Source of the DNA: Hofstenia miamia
Taxonomy: Eukaryota; Xenacoelomorpha; Acoela; Hofsteniidae
Direction: 5' to 3'
Assembly: GCA_900660155.1 (NCBI GenBank)
Contig: CABFPE010000050.1
Span: 258,295 to 322,294 of the forward strand
Length of the DNA: 64,000 bases
The notes under the pieces: model-generated
The model's database searches: none
The model's input: the letters and a program-made list of their open reading frames with translations, nothing else
What the model was told of the DNA's origin: nothing
Shown here: one piece after another, positions 1 to 11,639 of the stretch
How positions within the stretch are numbered: the first letter of the stretch is position 1
Layout: every line of letters begins with the position of its first letter
Position numbers and translations under genes: made by a program

Positions 1-1367
1 TTGGAGGTAAAAATCGATGAGAAATACAATAAAATACATAGAAATGGTCGATAGCTTAGCATAACTAACAAATTTCGCATCACGCGGTCAATATTTAAGA
101 AAGACACCGTATAAAAGCATGAGCTGATAAACAAATAAAGATATTTAACTTCAAAATTTCTAATTATAAAACTATATTAACGGAAATCTGTAAATTTATA
201 ACTCAAACGTGAGTAAATATCTCATAGTTAAATTGCTTCAAAGAAATTAATCAATTATTCACTAGAGCTAGATCCAAAAAATTACTTCAGCAATGCAACA
301 AAATACAATCATACACAATAAATCTATTCAGATAAGAGATAGTAAGATAATACATTACATAAAGTCTACTTGAAATAATTATTTTATACATATTTTACTA
401 GTTTTGCGAAGTTATAGAATAGGGTGCCCGCAGACACTAATATAGAGAAAAAATCTTTGAGAAATGCAATAAAATACATAAAATATAATCGATATAAATC
501 AATGAATAATTAACAATTCGAAGCATGCGTTAACACGCGATAACACGCGTTAGATATTTAAACACGATATCCTTTAAAACTAGAAAGTAATAAAAAATAA
601 TTATCAATTAGATTTTATTGTCCAGATTTGTACTCATTGCTATATTTCATTTACCACTTTCTAAAACCGAAATTATGCATACATCATAAATGCTTTATAT
701 AATGCGGATGTAAGGTATTGGCGTTAAGGGTTGGTGTTATCGAGAGCAATTATTACTGAAAACTCAATTCAACTGTTTTAAAGTTTAGGCTATTTTGCAT
801 TAAGTAGAATGTAAATAATCCTATTTTCTAATATCTATGCCAATTATACGAAATTTATAGGGTCATCACAATAAGGGTTCTTATAATTATATTTTACTCA
901 ACAAACCTCAATCGCTTAGTAATGAAAATGCCTACAGTTTTGAAATGCAATGCTCGTTATTGTAGTGTTGGAATTCAATTCAGATATTGCTATAAGTTCT
1001 AACACCTATAGTGAACAACGGTTCTCGTTCAAACCTAGAAAAAAATACTGAAACGAACTCTTTTTTATAATTTCTGCATTGAATTTTAATTAATTGACGA
1101 ATTGTAATTTTAGAATGCACAATTAGTTTTTCCTGCAATTAATTGAATTATAACAAAATAATCACCAATATTTGATAGAAATCAGATGCCGAAACACTTT
1201 AAATACATTTAGCAAATTTGCAACGATCAATATATAGAATTGAAGACTTTTGATATATAACACGTAGCATATTCGAAATAAAACGTTTTTGCAGCATTTA
1301 CCTAAACACTTGCAATGTTTTTCGTCAAAATATCAGCTAGTTCGATTGCTTGAAATCTCATTTGTAA
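1..1367. other. AT-rich intergenic sequence
   Basis: I see no coding exon, RNA gene or clear repeat here. All frames are closed at short intervals and composition is strongly AT-rich. Confidence 0.5.
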
Positions 1368-2755
1368 GGGTGTATATTTTTTTTGTCTCAAATTATTATC
1401 ATTATGTCAATATGAATATTTTGTCTCAATTTTTGACCATTGAATAATATTACGAAATTGTCTCAAAATAAACGTGATTTCAGTGAATTACATCGTGATT
1501 GAAATTCCTGGCACAAAGTAAATGATAAATTGGTGTTAGTTCAGACTCTTAATTTTAATTGCGATAAAGTATTGCAATAAAAGTATTAAGTTATGTTATA
1601 GAAAATTTTGTTAATATTTTAAGCAGTATTTTGTAGCAATAAATTTAGTTTCTTTTTAAAATAAACGTGAGTTATTTAATTTCTCAAGATATTGTTGGAT
1701 TATTCATCTTGTCTACTGGTTTTAGCTATTTTTTTTAACAAAGCGGTACTATATTTATGTGTGAAAAATTTTCTGCTTGTTCTACCCCCGGTGTATCTTA
1801 TTTTTTTAACTAAGAAATTTACCGTATTTTATCAACCAATGGCGATATGATTTCAAACTTTTAGGCAAGAATTTGCTTGATGTCGTCCGCGGTTTTCTCT
1901 AAATCAACTTGCTATTTCAAGTTCTGTGAGATGATTCTTGTTTGCAATACATATTTCAAATATGCATTCCTAGTTTATATCTTTGAAGAACCTTGTTATG
2001 GTTCTTCATTGATGTATGCTTTGGTTTAAATATATAACATTGAAAGGTAAGCTTTGTTATTGATTATTGATTATCCAGTATTAACAGATACAATTAGCAT
2101 ACATGAAATCAACCGCAATTGAATTGATTTGCCAATTAATTAAAATCTTCAGTACTAGAATTGATATGCGAAAATACAATTCTAAATATAAACCAATATA
2201 AATTATTGCTATTTTGATTCGGTGGGATTTGAACCCACAATCTTCTGTACATGAGTACAATACAGATGTGTTTATTTTACACCACGAATCAAAATTTAGA
2301 TATTATGCAAACCCCAGAAAGTTTCCACAAAGGCAACGTTATTCATCACAATGCGAGTTTTTATCGTATAGATTTATCGATTTAAAAACGAACTGCGTTA
2401 AATACATTCCTGTTTATCGCAGATTTTTAAAAAATAAGAGTGTATTATTTTGTCGTCCTCAGCCGTTATTACTACAAACATTATATTACGTTGCTAGTGA
2501 TGAAGACTACTTAGTTTTAGCTATTGTTGAATAGTTATTTTATAAATACAATTCCGTAAAGCTAGAGTGACTAAGTATATATATATATATTATATCAAGT
2601 GATAATTCAAACAAATATTTTGGGACAAACTTTTTGAGACAAAAACGCTATAAAACGGCTTAGACAAATTATTTTTAATTTGAGACAAAATTACGTAGAT
2701 GGGACACTATTTTGAGACAAAATAGTAATACTTTGAGACAAAAAAATATTTAGCC
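1368..2755. mobile_element. Non-autonomous inverted-repeat element with TTTGAGACAAAA subterminal repeats
   Basis: The left end (1368-1475) carries TTTTGTCTCAAA-like words three times and the right end (about 2630-2745) carries the reverse complement TTTGAGACAAAA about five times. Read inward, both ends start with a run of T, then TGTCTCAAA, then a TATTAYYATT-like segment. Terminal inverted repeats with clustered subterminal motifs are typical of cut-and-paste DNA transposons, where the motifs bind transposase. No transposase frame remains. SINE copy 1 lies inside it near the right end. The superfamily is not assigned and the exact ends and target duplication were not resolved. Confidence 0.5.
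1965..2291 (-). mobile_element. tRNA-headed SINE, copy 1
   Basis: On the minus strand the copy starts with a tRNA-like head (2291 down to 2215) and runs into a tRNA-unrelated body. The head has a perfect 7-bp acceptor stem (TGATTCG with CGAATCA), a 4-bp D stem (GTGT/ACAC), and a 5-bp T stem with an intact pol III B box (GGTTCAAATCC). The D loop is short and lacks the GG pair, so the A box is poor. The anticodon loop carries about five extra bases compared with copy 3. The body shares GTTCTTCATTGATGTATGCT (plus strand) with copies 2 and 3. Confidence 0.65.
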
Positions 2756-3224
2756 GCATTTGTAATTTCAATATTTTTCAAAAATATTAAGCAATTTGCT
2801 CAACTTTCATTGGTTGAGGTTTTGGAACCACTCTATGTTTTTTAACACGCTCAAAATTTTAGATATTAATATGAACGAGAGGGTTGTGTTGTGATTGTGA
2901 CTGAAGCTCGATATTCGCGATCAGCTCGAATTCATATTTAAGCGAAATTTATGAAATTTAAATTAGATTTTTGAAATTTATTAATTAAACATGAATACGG
3001 TAATAATCCAAATTTTAAGTTTTTTTAAGTTATTGGTTTGTGTTTAATTAAAATTAGTTTTTCTCCATTATATTTTTTATAAAAAATGAAAAGTTTAGAT
3101 GAAACGTGCTTTACTTTTAGGTCTAATATTTTGATTTTTTATTTAATAATGCATAGAAAAGTGTTATATAATGATCTCTCTAATTGTATACCTTACGTTT
3201 GTGGATATACTTTTATTGCAATGT

Positions 3225-3370
3225 TTAAATTCAATCCCCGGCGGTATGCTTTAACTTTCTTTAAAAAAATCTGTATTACTATTTCAATTCAATGCCCCGG
3301 CGGTATGTTTTAACTTTTTTACGAAGAAATTATGTAAATTCAATCCCCCGGCGGTATGGTTTAATTTTCT
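3225..3370. repeat. Tandem repeat with CCCCGGCGGTATG core
   Basis: The G+C-rich word CCCCGGCGGTATG occurs near 3237, 3294 and 3345 in otherwise AT-rich sequence, each followed by TTTAAYTTT and spaced about 50-60 bases. A weaker related word (CCCCCGGTGTATC) lies near 1785. Confidence 0.6.
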
Positions 3371-3464
3371 TAAAAAAATTTTGTATTACTATTTCAATTT
3401 TATTTTAGGTCTACTGGCTGGCTAAGTCAAGTTCTTCCAAGATTGTTAATGATCTGATTTTTCT

Positions 3465-3472
3465 TTGGATGT

Positions 3473-3509
<37 letters not shown>

Positions 3510-3875
3510 ATCCTTGTGTGTATCTTTGAATAACCTTATATGGTTTTTCATTGATGTATACTTTGGGCTTAACTATATTTATACATTAAAAGGTAGGCTT
3601 TGTTATTTCATTAAACATATTAATTGGCCAAGTTAAAATGAGAACATAAGTTTCAAACACAATTGAATATATTCTGTTTTGTGTTAATTTGAAATGTGGG
3701 TCTGTCAAAATGATGAACTATAATTCTTGCAAAATTGCCCACACATATCAACATAAAAGAGTTTATGGGCCCTAAAATATTGTGCAATATAAATGTTGCC
3801 AAGTTGATTCGGTGAGATTCGAACTCACAACTTCTGTACATGTGTACAGCTGTGTTAATTTTACACTACGAATCA
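3465..3875 (-). mobile_element. tRNA-headed SINE, copy 2, with (TA)n tail
   Basis: The head is 3875 down to 3805 and has the same acceptor stem TGATTCG/CGAATCA, a GTGT/ACAC D stem and a GTGAG/CTCAC T stem around TTCGAAT. The body follows to about 3510 and ends in a (TA)n run at about 3476-3507, the microsatellite tail expected at a SINE 3' end. Orientation matches copies 1 and 3. Confidence 0.65.
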
Positions 3876-3999
3876 GTTTATTTTTGATTTAATTGCAATT
3901 ACTTTTTTTTGAAATGTAGATCGTTACCTCCCTACTGCAATATCACACGGAAGAAAAAGACTATACCGCATCATTTTACTACGTACATAACTAGGATAT

Positions 4000-4337
4000 A
4001 TTACATATATCCATCGTAGTGTGTATCTTTGAATAATCTTATTATGGTTCTTCATTGATGTATGCTTCGGCTTAAATAAATATCAACATTAAATGATAAG
4101 CTTTTTCACTTATTGAATATTGATTATCCATATATTAAAAGGATCAAAAAGAATATGTGAAATCAAACAAAGTAATTGAAGTTTGCAGTACTGGAATTCA
4201 CATACGAAGTTTAGTGACTTAGATACAACATTCTAAATATATAACAACAGAAATTGTTACCATATTGATTCGGTGGGATTCGAACCCACAATCTTCTATA
4301 CATGAGTACAGATGTGTTTATCTTACACCACGAATCA
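4000..4337 (-). mobile_element. tRNA-headed SINE, copy 3
   Basis: The head is 4337 down to 4266 (72 bases). Acceptor stem, D stem and B box (GGTTCGAATCC) are intact, and the anticodon arm is a CTGTA/TATAG stem with a six-base loop CTCATG. The body matches copies 1 and 2 through TTCATTGATGTATGCTT near 4050. The abnormal anticodon loop and missing D-loop GG argue against a working tRNA gene. Confidence 0.65.
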
Positions 4338-4397
4338 GAAGGTACAACAAAATAATCAATAAATAAGTGCACAATATAATCAAAAGGGTGAAAACAT

Positions 4398-6158
4398 TTA
4401 AACAGCAACATCCAATTCTGTCCAAGGGAATTGCGAGTCTATAACATTTTCATCGCCCTCCATTGGGCATTCTTCAACAACTACAGGGTGAAATTGGAGA
4501 AGATTATAACTACATGATAGCAGATATCTAGAAATAGATATTTCGCCTGAATCATACCGAGAAGCAAGGTTGCTTAAACGTTTGTTAACTTGGGAATATT
4601 TATTTCGCGACATAAAAATAATTTCACCAGCATTATATTGAGCAATTAGCCTTCGATTAAGTGCCTCTTCATCTAAAAAATTACTTCTAGAAACTAAAAA
4701 TAAAAGGGTGCTTTTTAATTAATATATGTATTAATATAAATAACATAAAAATATAAACCTTTAAAAAAAGTTAAATAACTATAGATATTTGCATGATTAG
4801 ACTTAAAAGTGCGACCAATTGAGCTATGATAAGCCTCCATTTTGTTGTTCGTGCGTTCTTCTCGATCAAAAATCGAAATGAAATTCGAATTGGGAATCCA
4901 AAACCTTAATAATTTTATTATTACAAATTACAATATGAAAATAAACTTTTTAAAATATGTGAACAGAGGCTCTAAACAGGGGTAGTGAGCTACGGCTAAT
5001 CTATTTAAAATTTCAAATATCCGCAAAATATCACAGGATTGCAGAAATGGAATGGCCATCAGAACGCGAACTATTTTACGCGCAAGACTGTCGTTTCTGT
5101 ACAGAACAGTTAAATGATATTCTTGCACATGTCTAGAAATAACGAATAACATTATTAACAATTGAAATTCCTACCTAAATATACAATTGCAGAAATGAAA
5201 GTAGCAGCCTTGAATTACCGTGGAAGGCCAAATTGTTTCCAGTGCCTTATGCACGGCTAGTTCAAAATCAATAACCACATATTTCGGCTTGAATCTTAAG
5301 CCTAGAGCTGCACAGGAATATTTAATTTTTTGAAACATAATAAAATATGTATCACTTTTCTTATTGGAAAGTAGTGCAAAAACCAAAGGAATAAATTTCC
5401 CTCCTAAAAGTACATATGATAAGTAAGCATCACAGTTAAGAAGTTTGCCCGCTGAATAAGATTCTATTGCTAAATGCATCCTAATCCATTATAGAGTTAT
5501 GATGAAAATGTATACCTATAGTAGAACCAATTGTATAGAGCTGATAAAACATATTAGGGACAGTTTTAAATGTGCCGTCGCAATGGATTTCATCAGATGC
5601 GCATAATAATTTTAATTGAAAATTGGACGCAAACAGTAAAACTCTATCACCACTGTAGCTTTCATCTACAAGAAGAAATCTCTCACCAGAATGCGTGACG
5701 CACAGTTCTTGTGGAATAACTTCCAAAATACCTTGTGGGCCATATCCCTGTTTTCTGCGTTCTGCTTGCAGTGAACTTGCAATTTGACTAACAGATGGAA
5801 GCAAACTAACGGCATTCTCCGATAATTCAACAATTGCGGACTTAACTAGTTGTGTGGTGCTTATATATGGTTTCTCTCGAGATAACGATTTTATCTTCTG
5901 TCGTAATTTCTTTTTAATAATTATAAAAGGATCGGCAGCATGACTATGATTGACTAAAGTGCAATTTTTGCAATCAACAATTTAAATCAATTACTTACTA
6001 GAAACCTTAAACTCTCCGTTTTCGGAAATTCCACGACCATGGCATCCATGGGAGGAACATGTCCAATATGTTTTAAACCCATAGTTCCTCTCCTTGCAAT
6101 AGAGAAAATTATTATGAATTAATAAATCTCTACCCCTAATGCTTGTTATAAATTCCAT
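4398..6158 (-). CDS. FLYWCH zinc finger plus MULE transposase domain protein, six exons
   Basis: Exons on the minus strand: 6158-5999, 5953-5516, 5469-5175, 5132-4947, 4904-4759, 4693-4398. Every intron is GT-AG (45, 46, 42, 42 and 65 bases) and every phase matches, giving one open frame of 506 codons plus stop. Residues 1-65 form a FLYWCH finger (RG, then YWTC, a second Cys, HSH). The MULE domain follows with CDGTF (first Asp), VIDFE (second Asp), the GCYFHFC motif, a RHVQE segment, and NNKMEAYHSSIGR, where the Glu fits the third catalytic residue. Family knowledge: FLYWCH-MULE proteins are encoded by Mutator-like transposons and by host genes derived from them. The ATG at 6158 is the first in frame ahead of the finger. 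No terminal inverted repeats were found, so it may be a domesticated gene; a recent transposon copy is the alternative. Confidence 0.85.
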
Positions 6159-7594
6159 TACTTTTTTACACTGGTAAATTCACAGCAAATTCAAATTCAT
6201 TGGCTAATTAATCTGATTGGTTAACAGTGAAAATCATTATACAGTGAAATTCGTGTACACCATTGAGCTGCCGTCGCAACCCCTAGGGGGTTTATTTGAA
6301 AGGCATCCGTAATATGTATAATTTCAATTGGCAAGGCTCAACACAAATGTAAATAATCAGGATGAACTGAAATGCAATTTCAATTATATATAATATATAT
6401 TTATATAATTATATATTATAATATATTATAATATTATTATATAATATATTATATATATATATATATTATAATAAATAAAAATAAATTATATAATACCTGA
6501 AGATCATTGGAATTCAGGATTTTGACGGTTGAAATAGGGATTAGAAAGTGAAATTTAATATTGTCTTGTGATAGGATCCTAGTAGGATTGCTATGTATGC
6601 TCTTTTGATCACATTTATTCACTCTATCCACCTCCCCGGAATTCTCAACAGAAGATAGTTATACATTTCTAATGTTTCACCTAAAATCCCCATGTACTAG
6701 ACAATAAATTGTCTATGCCCATAGTCTGCTGATTCAAGATAAAAAATATTATGCGGCCTATCCTTGTCAGAATTTAATATTTCAAATACTATTTGAAAAT
6801 TACCAATAACAAATGAAATATTGAGCTACAAACTTTGAGAGTTCGAGAATGTTCAATGGTGTTGATAGGACCTTCATCTAATATCTTTATAGTTTTTTGA
6901 TATATTAACCTCAAAATATGTAGACAACATGAATTTTTCATGCGGTTCAAGAATTTGTCAAAATTGCTAAAATAATCAAGTAGGTATTTGACAGTGTTTT
7001 AGTAAAATAGAAAAAAGGGCGGATCTTAGCATTCTATATACTGTTTGATAGATTAACACCAGCCACAAATGGTCTTCAGGTTTAGAATTTTAGCTATAAC
7101 ATTGAATGGACTAAATATTAACAACCCTCTAAGATATAACTTAATCAGTTTCTATTCTATCTTCAAGGTTGTTGCATCATTCTATTTTTCATTGATAAAT
7201 ATAGAATCAATTTTTTTTCGATTTTGAAAATTTTTAGGGCGTCTGTAATATTCGAAAAATAATTTAATTTTAAAAATTGGCCTGCTTCGAGGAGATGGCG
7301 AGTCGATTGAAATGCAATTTCATTTAGAGTGGTTAAACTGAGATAAAATTCGTCTCACGGCTTACACCAACGTTTGTAGGCATTATTTCATTATTTTCGA
7401 ACACTTGTTTCACCTTATTTCATCTTTGCAAACGTATTGCATACGTATTGTTTAAGAGAAAGGTGGACAATCAATAATTCTGATTGGATAAATTGTAATT
7501 TGTAGCTAACCGCCAAGCGCAAAAAATTGAATTATAAAAATTGCACTTACTGCTGTAATATTTGTTTTTATTTGTTAATATGTTTCCATTTTAG
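6159..7594. other. Intergenic: AT-rich palindromic stretch and diffuse repeat
   Basis: At 6385-6480 there is a low-complexity AATATATTATA-type stretch able to fold back on itself. Segments near 6290-6390 and 7235-7330 share a spaced pattern (a YCTGTAATAT-like word, then TGAAATGCAATTTCA) and may be two diverged copies of one repeat. An open stretch at about 7390-7460 could hold an upstream exon of the next gene, but its phase is not convincing. Confidence 0.35.
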
Positions 7595-8045
7595 ATAAAC
7601 TAGCTATCTACATTGTTTTTCTAATACCATACTCTGTTTATGTAATTCGAAATTGGGGTATTAAATTGGTATTGCATTGTCATTCAATATTGTATTTTTC
7701 AAGGTGGATCAAGGCCACCTTACCCACCCATAACCGCCGCCACTGACTCTATGGACAATGATATGGACCTCATTAACATGGCTATGAATAGCAACATGAC
7801 TGACAACTACGATGCTATAAAATGTGGTGAAATAATTAATTTGAAGCATAGTAAAAATATATTTCCTATTACAAAAATGTATATAGCGTTTTTTTAAAAA
7901 TTTTAATACAATGTAATCTTTGTTATATGGATTACATTATTTTCTTTTTTGTTGTGTGAAAATGAGTACTAATATTGATTGTTTTTTTCAAACTGCAGCA
8001 TATTTCGACCAAGAATACTCACAAGTCAGTACCAATACTTTTTAG
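7595..8045 (+). CDS. 3' end (last three exons) of an unidentified membrane protein gene
   Basis: Exons 7595-7657, 7704-7826 and 7999-8045 join in phase across a 46-base intron and a 172-base intron, both GT-AG, and end at TAG 8043-8045. The first exon encodes a strongly hydrophobic segment (LAIYIVFLIPYSVYVI) followed by a basic residue. The second is rich in proline, then Met, Asn and Asp (RPPYPPITAATD), and the third ends in EYSQVSTNTF. The middle exon is clearly more G+C-rich than its surroundings. I infer a membrane protein with a tail of about 55 residues. I do not recognise the family, and the upstream exons were not found. Confidence 0.55.
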
Positions 8046-9382
8046 TTTATAGCATCAAAATATTGCTGCCCAAAAAATTTTTTTCAAGATTCTATCACTA
8101 ATTCCATCGTTACACTTCTGCTTGTCAATCGTTTGACATTTACCATGAAATCTTTTAAACAACAGAATTTCAGAAGCAAATGAGCTCGCCACTATCCAAA
8201 ATTTCTAAAATTTGATGATGTCAATCAAAATATAGCAAACACTTTTCAAGCATGGTCATGGGCGGTATCAGAAATATCTACAAATTCACATTCCTTAGAT
8301 TCTTGTGTACCAGCATTTCTTAAAAGGTTTTTCTTTAGACCGCTCTACTGTTTAATAAGTTTATACATTTGATTTATGCAGTCTGCTGAACAGGAATTTT
8401 TGCTTTCTTTTCAATGGTATGTAGATACAGAAAGTATTTAAGAACTTGTTTATTGAACGGCAGTTTAGCTCCTGTGATGTCATCACCCAACCTTTTAAGT
8501 AAATACCATTTACTTTTGTTAGATTTCATTATGTTTGCCATAGTGCCTGGATAATAAATCTAAAACAATTTTTATTATTTTCTGGTAATGTCTGTCAATT
8601 TTAAAGATTGCTGCAAGTTGTATATTTTCTCAGAAATGACTGTGTAAACACAACCCTCATGGTACAATCCAATCCTGAATTTAAGTGGCTTGAGCTACCT
8701 CTAAATTGTGATATTTTGCAATAATTTTTCTTAATGCCAGTTATTATAGGAATGATCTGTGTAAAAAATATTTCGAAAAAAATGTTCTACNTTTAGCTTT
8801 CCATCAGAATATAAAATAACCTGACAAGAGAAAATAAATCCAAAGTAGATTTGCTCATCATTAATTACATCACTTCAAGTATATTTATAGCACTTGGTAA
8901 TAAACAACTAAATACTTGACTAGTACCTGTTAATTGTTCTTGTTTACAGTTTTTCCCTCGTTTAATATTTCTGCTACAATTACACAATGTCAGTGTTAAT
9001 TTGACTACGCTGTTTGACCTTCTTTTGTTTTGTCAAAATACAGTCGAGCATAATTTTAAATATTATTGCACAAAACGTTTACAAAATGAAATAATCAATC
9101 CTATCATGTTTCTACATTTTAATCATTATAATCATTAATAATTTTAGTCTTTGTTTCATTCATCCTTTCCTCTCATCTTGACCACACATGATAGTTTTGA
9201 TGGATTATCTCACACTGACAATGGGTGAATTTTTGATGCATCTGTCAATATCTTTAGAATTACTTAAGAATTCAACAATATATTTCAATAAATCATGTGT
9301 ATTCTTTGAATGTGCCCTAAAAATAGTAAATTATGAGAAAAACCATCAGAATGTTTGTTCTAAAAAAGTCAAAAACGCCTTA
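8046..9382. other. Intergenic, single N at 8791
   Basis: I see no supported gene. The sequence is AT-rich with a single N at 8791, likely a contig join or masked base. A (TA)n run at about 9383-9405 precedes the LTR end. Confidence 0.4.
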
Positions 9383-9405
9383 TATATATATATATATATA
9401 TATAT

Positions 9406-9945
9406 TGTAGAATCAGGGGGAGCTCAGACTACTCCAGCAGTACTAGGGAAATCAATGATTTGAAAAGAAGGTTGCAAAGGCCTCCATCGCAGTGAGCGAC
9501 CTGCATTCCAGCAGAACAACAAAGATATCAGTAATTTGCCATTGTAACAAAGTAACAGTAAAGATCCACCGAGGACTCACTTCCAATGACGACCAACTCA
9601 CATGGCATGACGCTGAAGCCGTATCCATGAAGAAAATTCCAAACTCACAAAGGTGCTACCTTATGTGTCTCTAGCTGTTAATTTCTATCTCAATTAAAAC
9701 ATTTCTCATTATTTCGTATTTCTCAGCTCATGTAATAATAATAACAGCATGTAATTGCAATTCACACGTTAACCAATGGCTTGTTATCATCACAGTGTAA
9801 GGTGTTAAGTGTATGTTCGAATTGCAAGTGATCAATAAAAAGTTCTTATTCCCTATACATAATCGTATAGTTAACTTAATTCCGTCCACGATTTGGGCTG
9901 CCTGCCGGAACAAGGCATGTTGTCGCCCTAAACTCATAGGAGTAC
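9406..9945 (-). repeat. 3' LTR (partial) of Gypsy element A
   Basis: This segment matches 16351 to about 16895 nearly throughout, beginning TGTAGAATC in both, next to a (TA)n run. On the coding (minus) strand it is the distal part of the LTR. Beyond 9945 the left copy diverges into the third open frame, whereas the right copy continues into LTR-like sequence. The left LTR therefore lacks about 400 bases of upstream LTR sequence, or the two copies differ by recombination. Confidence 0.65.
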
Positions 9946-10868
9946 CTCCCAGGATGTCATTATTGCTGTTTGCCTCTATTACTTGTTCCACGATAGTTAA
10001 TTTTTCTGCAAACTCCTCCGGATTGGGCTCGATAGTCAGAATTCTCTCATTTTCTGTGATCAACCAAGTAGGCATAGGTCTTGGTGGGGTTGACGATCCT
10101 GAGAATTTTTCGAGGTTGACAGCCTCAATCAAAGCCTTGGCGGCTGGCAACACCTCAATGGCGGACGATGCTAAGAGTTCTTCCTCGCGGTAGAACTGCT
10201 CTCGAGAGTGCATTGTTTGCTCTAGGACTACGAGAGGGATGATCTCACCATCTTGTTTAGCATGGCATTGAGTTTCGACGATCTGGTTGTAGCCACACTT
10301 GGGATAAATGAGGCGCTCCAAACCAAAAAAGATCAGTCTCGCATAAGGTGGCAGCACTCTGTGCAAAAGCAAAACTGACTTGGAGGTCAGTATTGGTGGT
10401 AAGGCCTGGCATGTTAATGTTAATAGACTCCAATGTCTGGGCTTGAATGACTGAATTGACAATAAGGCGAGTGTCGATGGCTAAACGATGGGTGGGTATC
10501 CTTTTACACATAAGAAGGTCCATATAAGCTAGCTTCACAACTGAAATTACATTAGTGTAGTACATGCTTATTGGACAATAGGTGTTCTTGTAGAGGACTG
10601 TAAAATTTTCCATCTGAAAATGCAGATTCTTGACTGCCTCTGGTATGTCGTTCTGATACTCTTCCTTAAGAAAGATTACTAACTGTATGTTTTTGACTTT
10701 TGCTAACTGATATGCAATCTCTAGCTGCTCCATGACTTTGTCGACTCTCAAGAAATAGATAAGTAATGAGCTGGTAAAGTCGATATTAATGCACTTGAAC
10801 TTCTGTATTGTCCTCCAATTGTTAATAAACTGGAACAGGTTGTTGATGTTGAAGGCCTTGTCAAACAT
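9728..10868 (-). pseudogene. Third open frame of Gypsy element A, function unknown
   Basis: Two overlapping frames (10868-10257 and 10462-9728) read as one protein with a frameshift near 10310-10380. It lies downstream of integrase, the position of an env or accessory gene in some LTR elements. No signal peptide, cleavage site or convincing transmembrane helix is visible, so I do not call it an envelope protein. It has moderately hydrophobic N-terminal segments and an acidic, helical C-terminal half (EELLASSAIEVLPAAKALIE). Its last stretch (about 9945-9728) lies inside the LTR copy, and a matching coding-like stretch is present in the right LTR near 16780-16895. Confidence 0.5.
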
Positions 10869-11031
10869 GGTGTGAACAGTACTACGCCAATACTGGCGGC
10901 TTAATCCTTCTCACACCTTTGCGTCATAGCAAATTATTGTATTGATCTTGGGGCACTGTTCGGCATTGATAATGAATGGTATAATGTTTATTGAACAGGT
11001 TAGCTTCTTTGAGTTGAACGTCCACTGGAGC

Positions 11032-11439
11032 TTATTCTGAGTGTCTCTTCCAAAATGTTATCACGTACAAACCGGACTGCCTTTCACGTAGCAATAAACT
11101 AGGGATGGAGAATCTCATCTTCAACTCTTGAAATCTTCTTTTTTCTGTCTTCATCCTTCCCGGACCGACACTAGCTGAATCAAACGTCAAAGGGCTGGGG
11201 CTAGAGGGGATTATCGAATCACTCTGGGGCTGGTTAGTGTTTACAAGATTTGTGAAAGGAACACGGGAATCACCAAAAATTTGCTCTTCTTGCTCACATA
11301 AGGTGTGTTGTCGCCCTACATAGTCACAATAGGTCATCTCATGTAAGGGGTGTTGTCCACCTACATAGTTGTGAGAACTGGATACAATGTCCTCTCCATG
11401 TCTCCCTTGTTTGGTTGCTTGGCTCTCATCTGTGGGCAC
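11032..11439 (-). pseudogene. Linker open frame of Gypsy element A between integrase and ORF3
   Basis: This 135-residue frame has two near-repeats (YVGGQHPLHEMTY and YVGRQHTLCEQEE) followed by a Pro/Ser-rich stretch. It could be the degenerate C-terminal extension of pol or a separate small frame. No domain is recognised. Confidence 0.3.
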
Positions 11440-11639
11440 TGGGGATCTCTCTCATCTAGTTCCATCTGCACATGGATCGTTAGGCTGCCATCTCACTCGT
11501 CTCCAGGTTGGTGGCTGATTTTCCTGTCTTTTCATCTATTCGAGCTTGGTTACTAAACAGAGAGATGAGATTTAAGTCCCATTCTTGTGGGTTAAGATAA
11601 TAGACTCTGGGTACATAATAGACAGAGGCATACTCGCCT

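Noticed and set aside
2215-4337. Three functional tRNA genes
   Set aside because: D loops lack GG, anticodon loops have the wrong length, and each head continues into a shared body, one ending in (TA)n, so they are SINE heads.
9813-10193. Plus-strand frame of 126 codons
   Set aside because: It is antisense to ORF3 of Gypsy element A and has no independent support.
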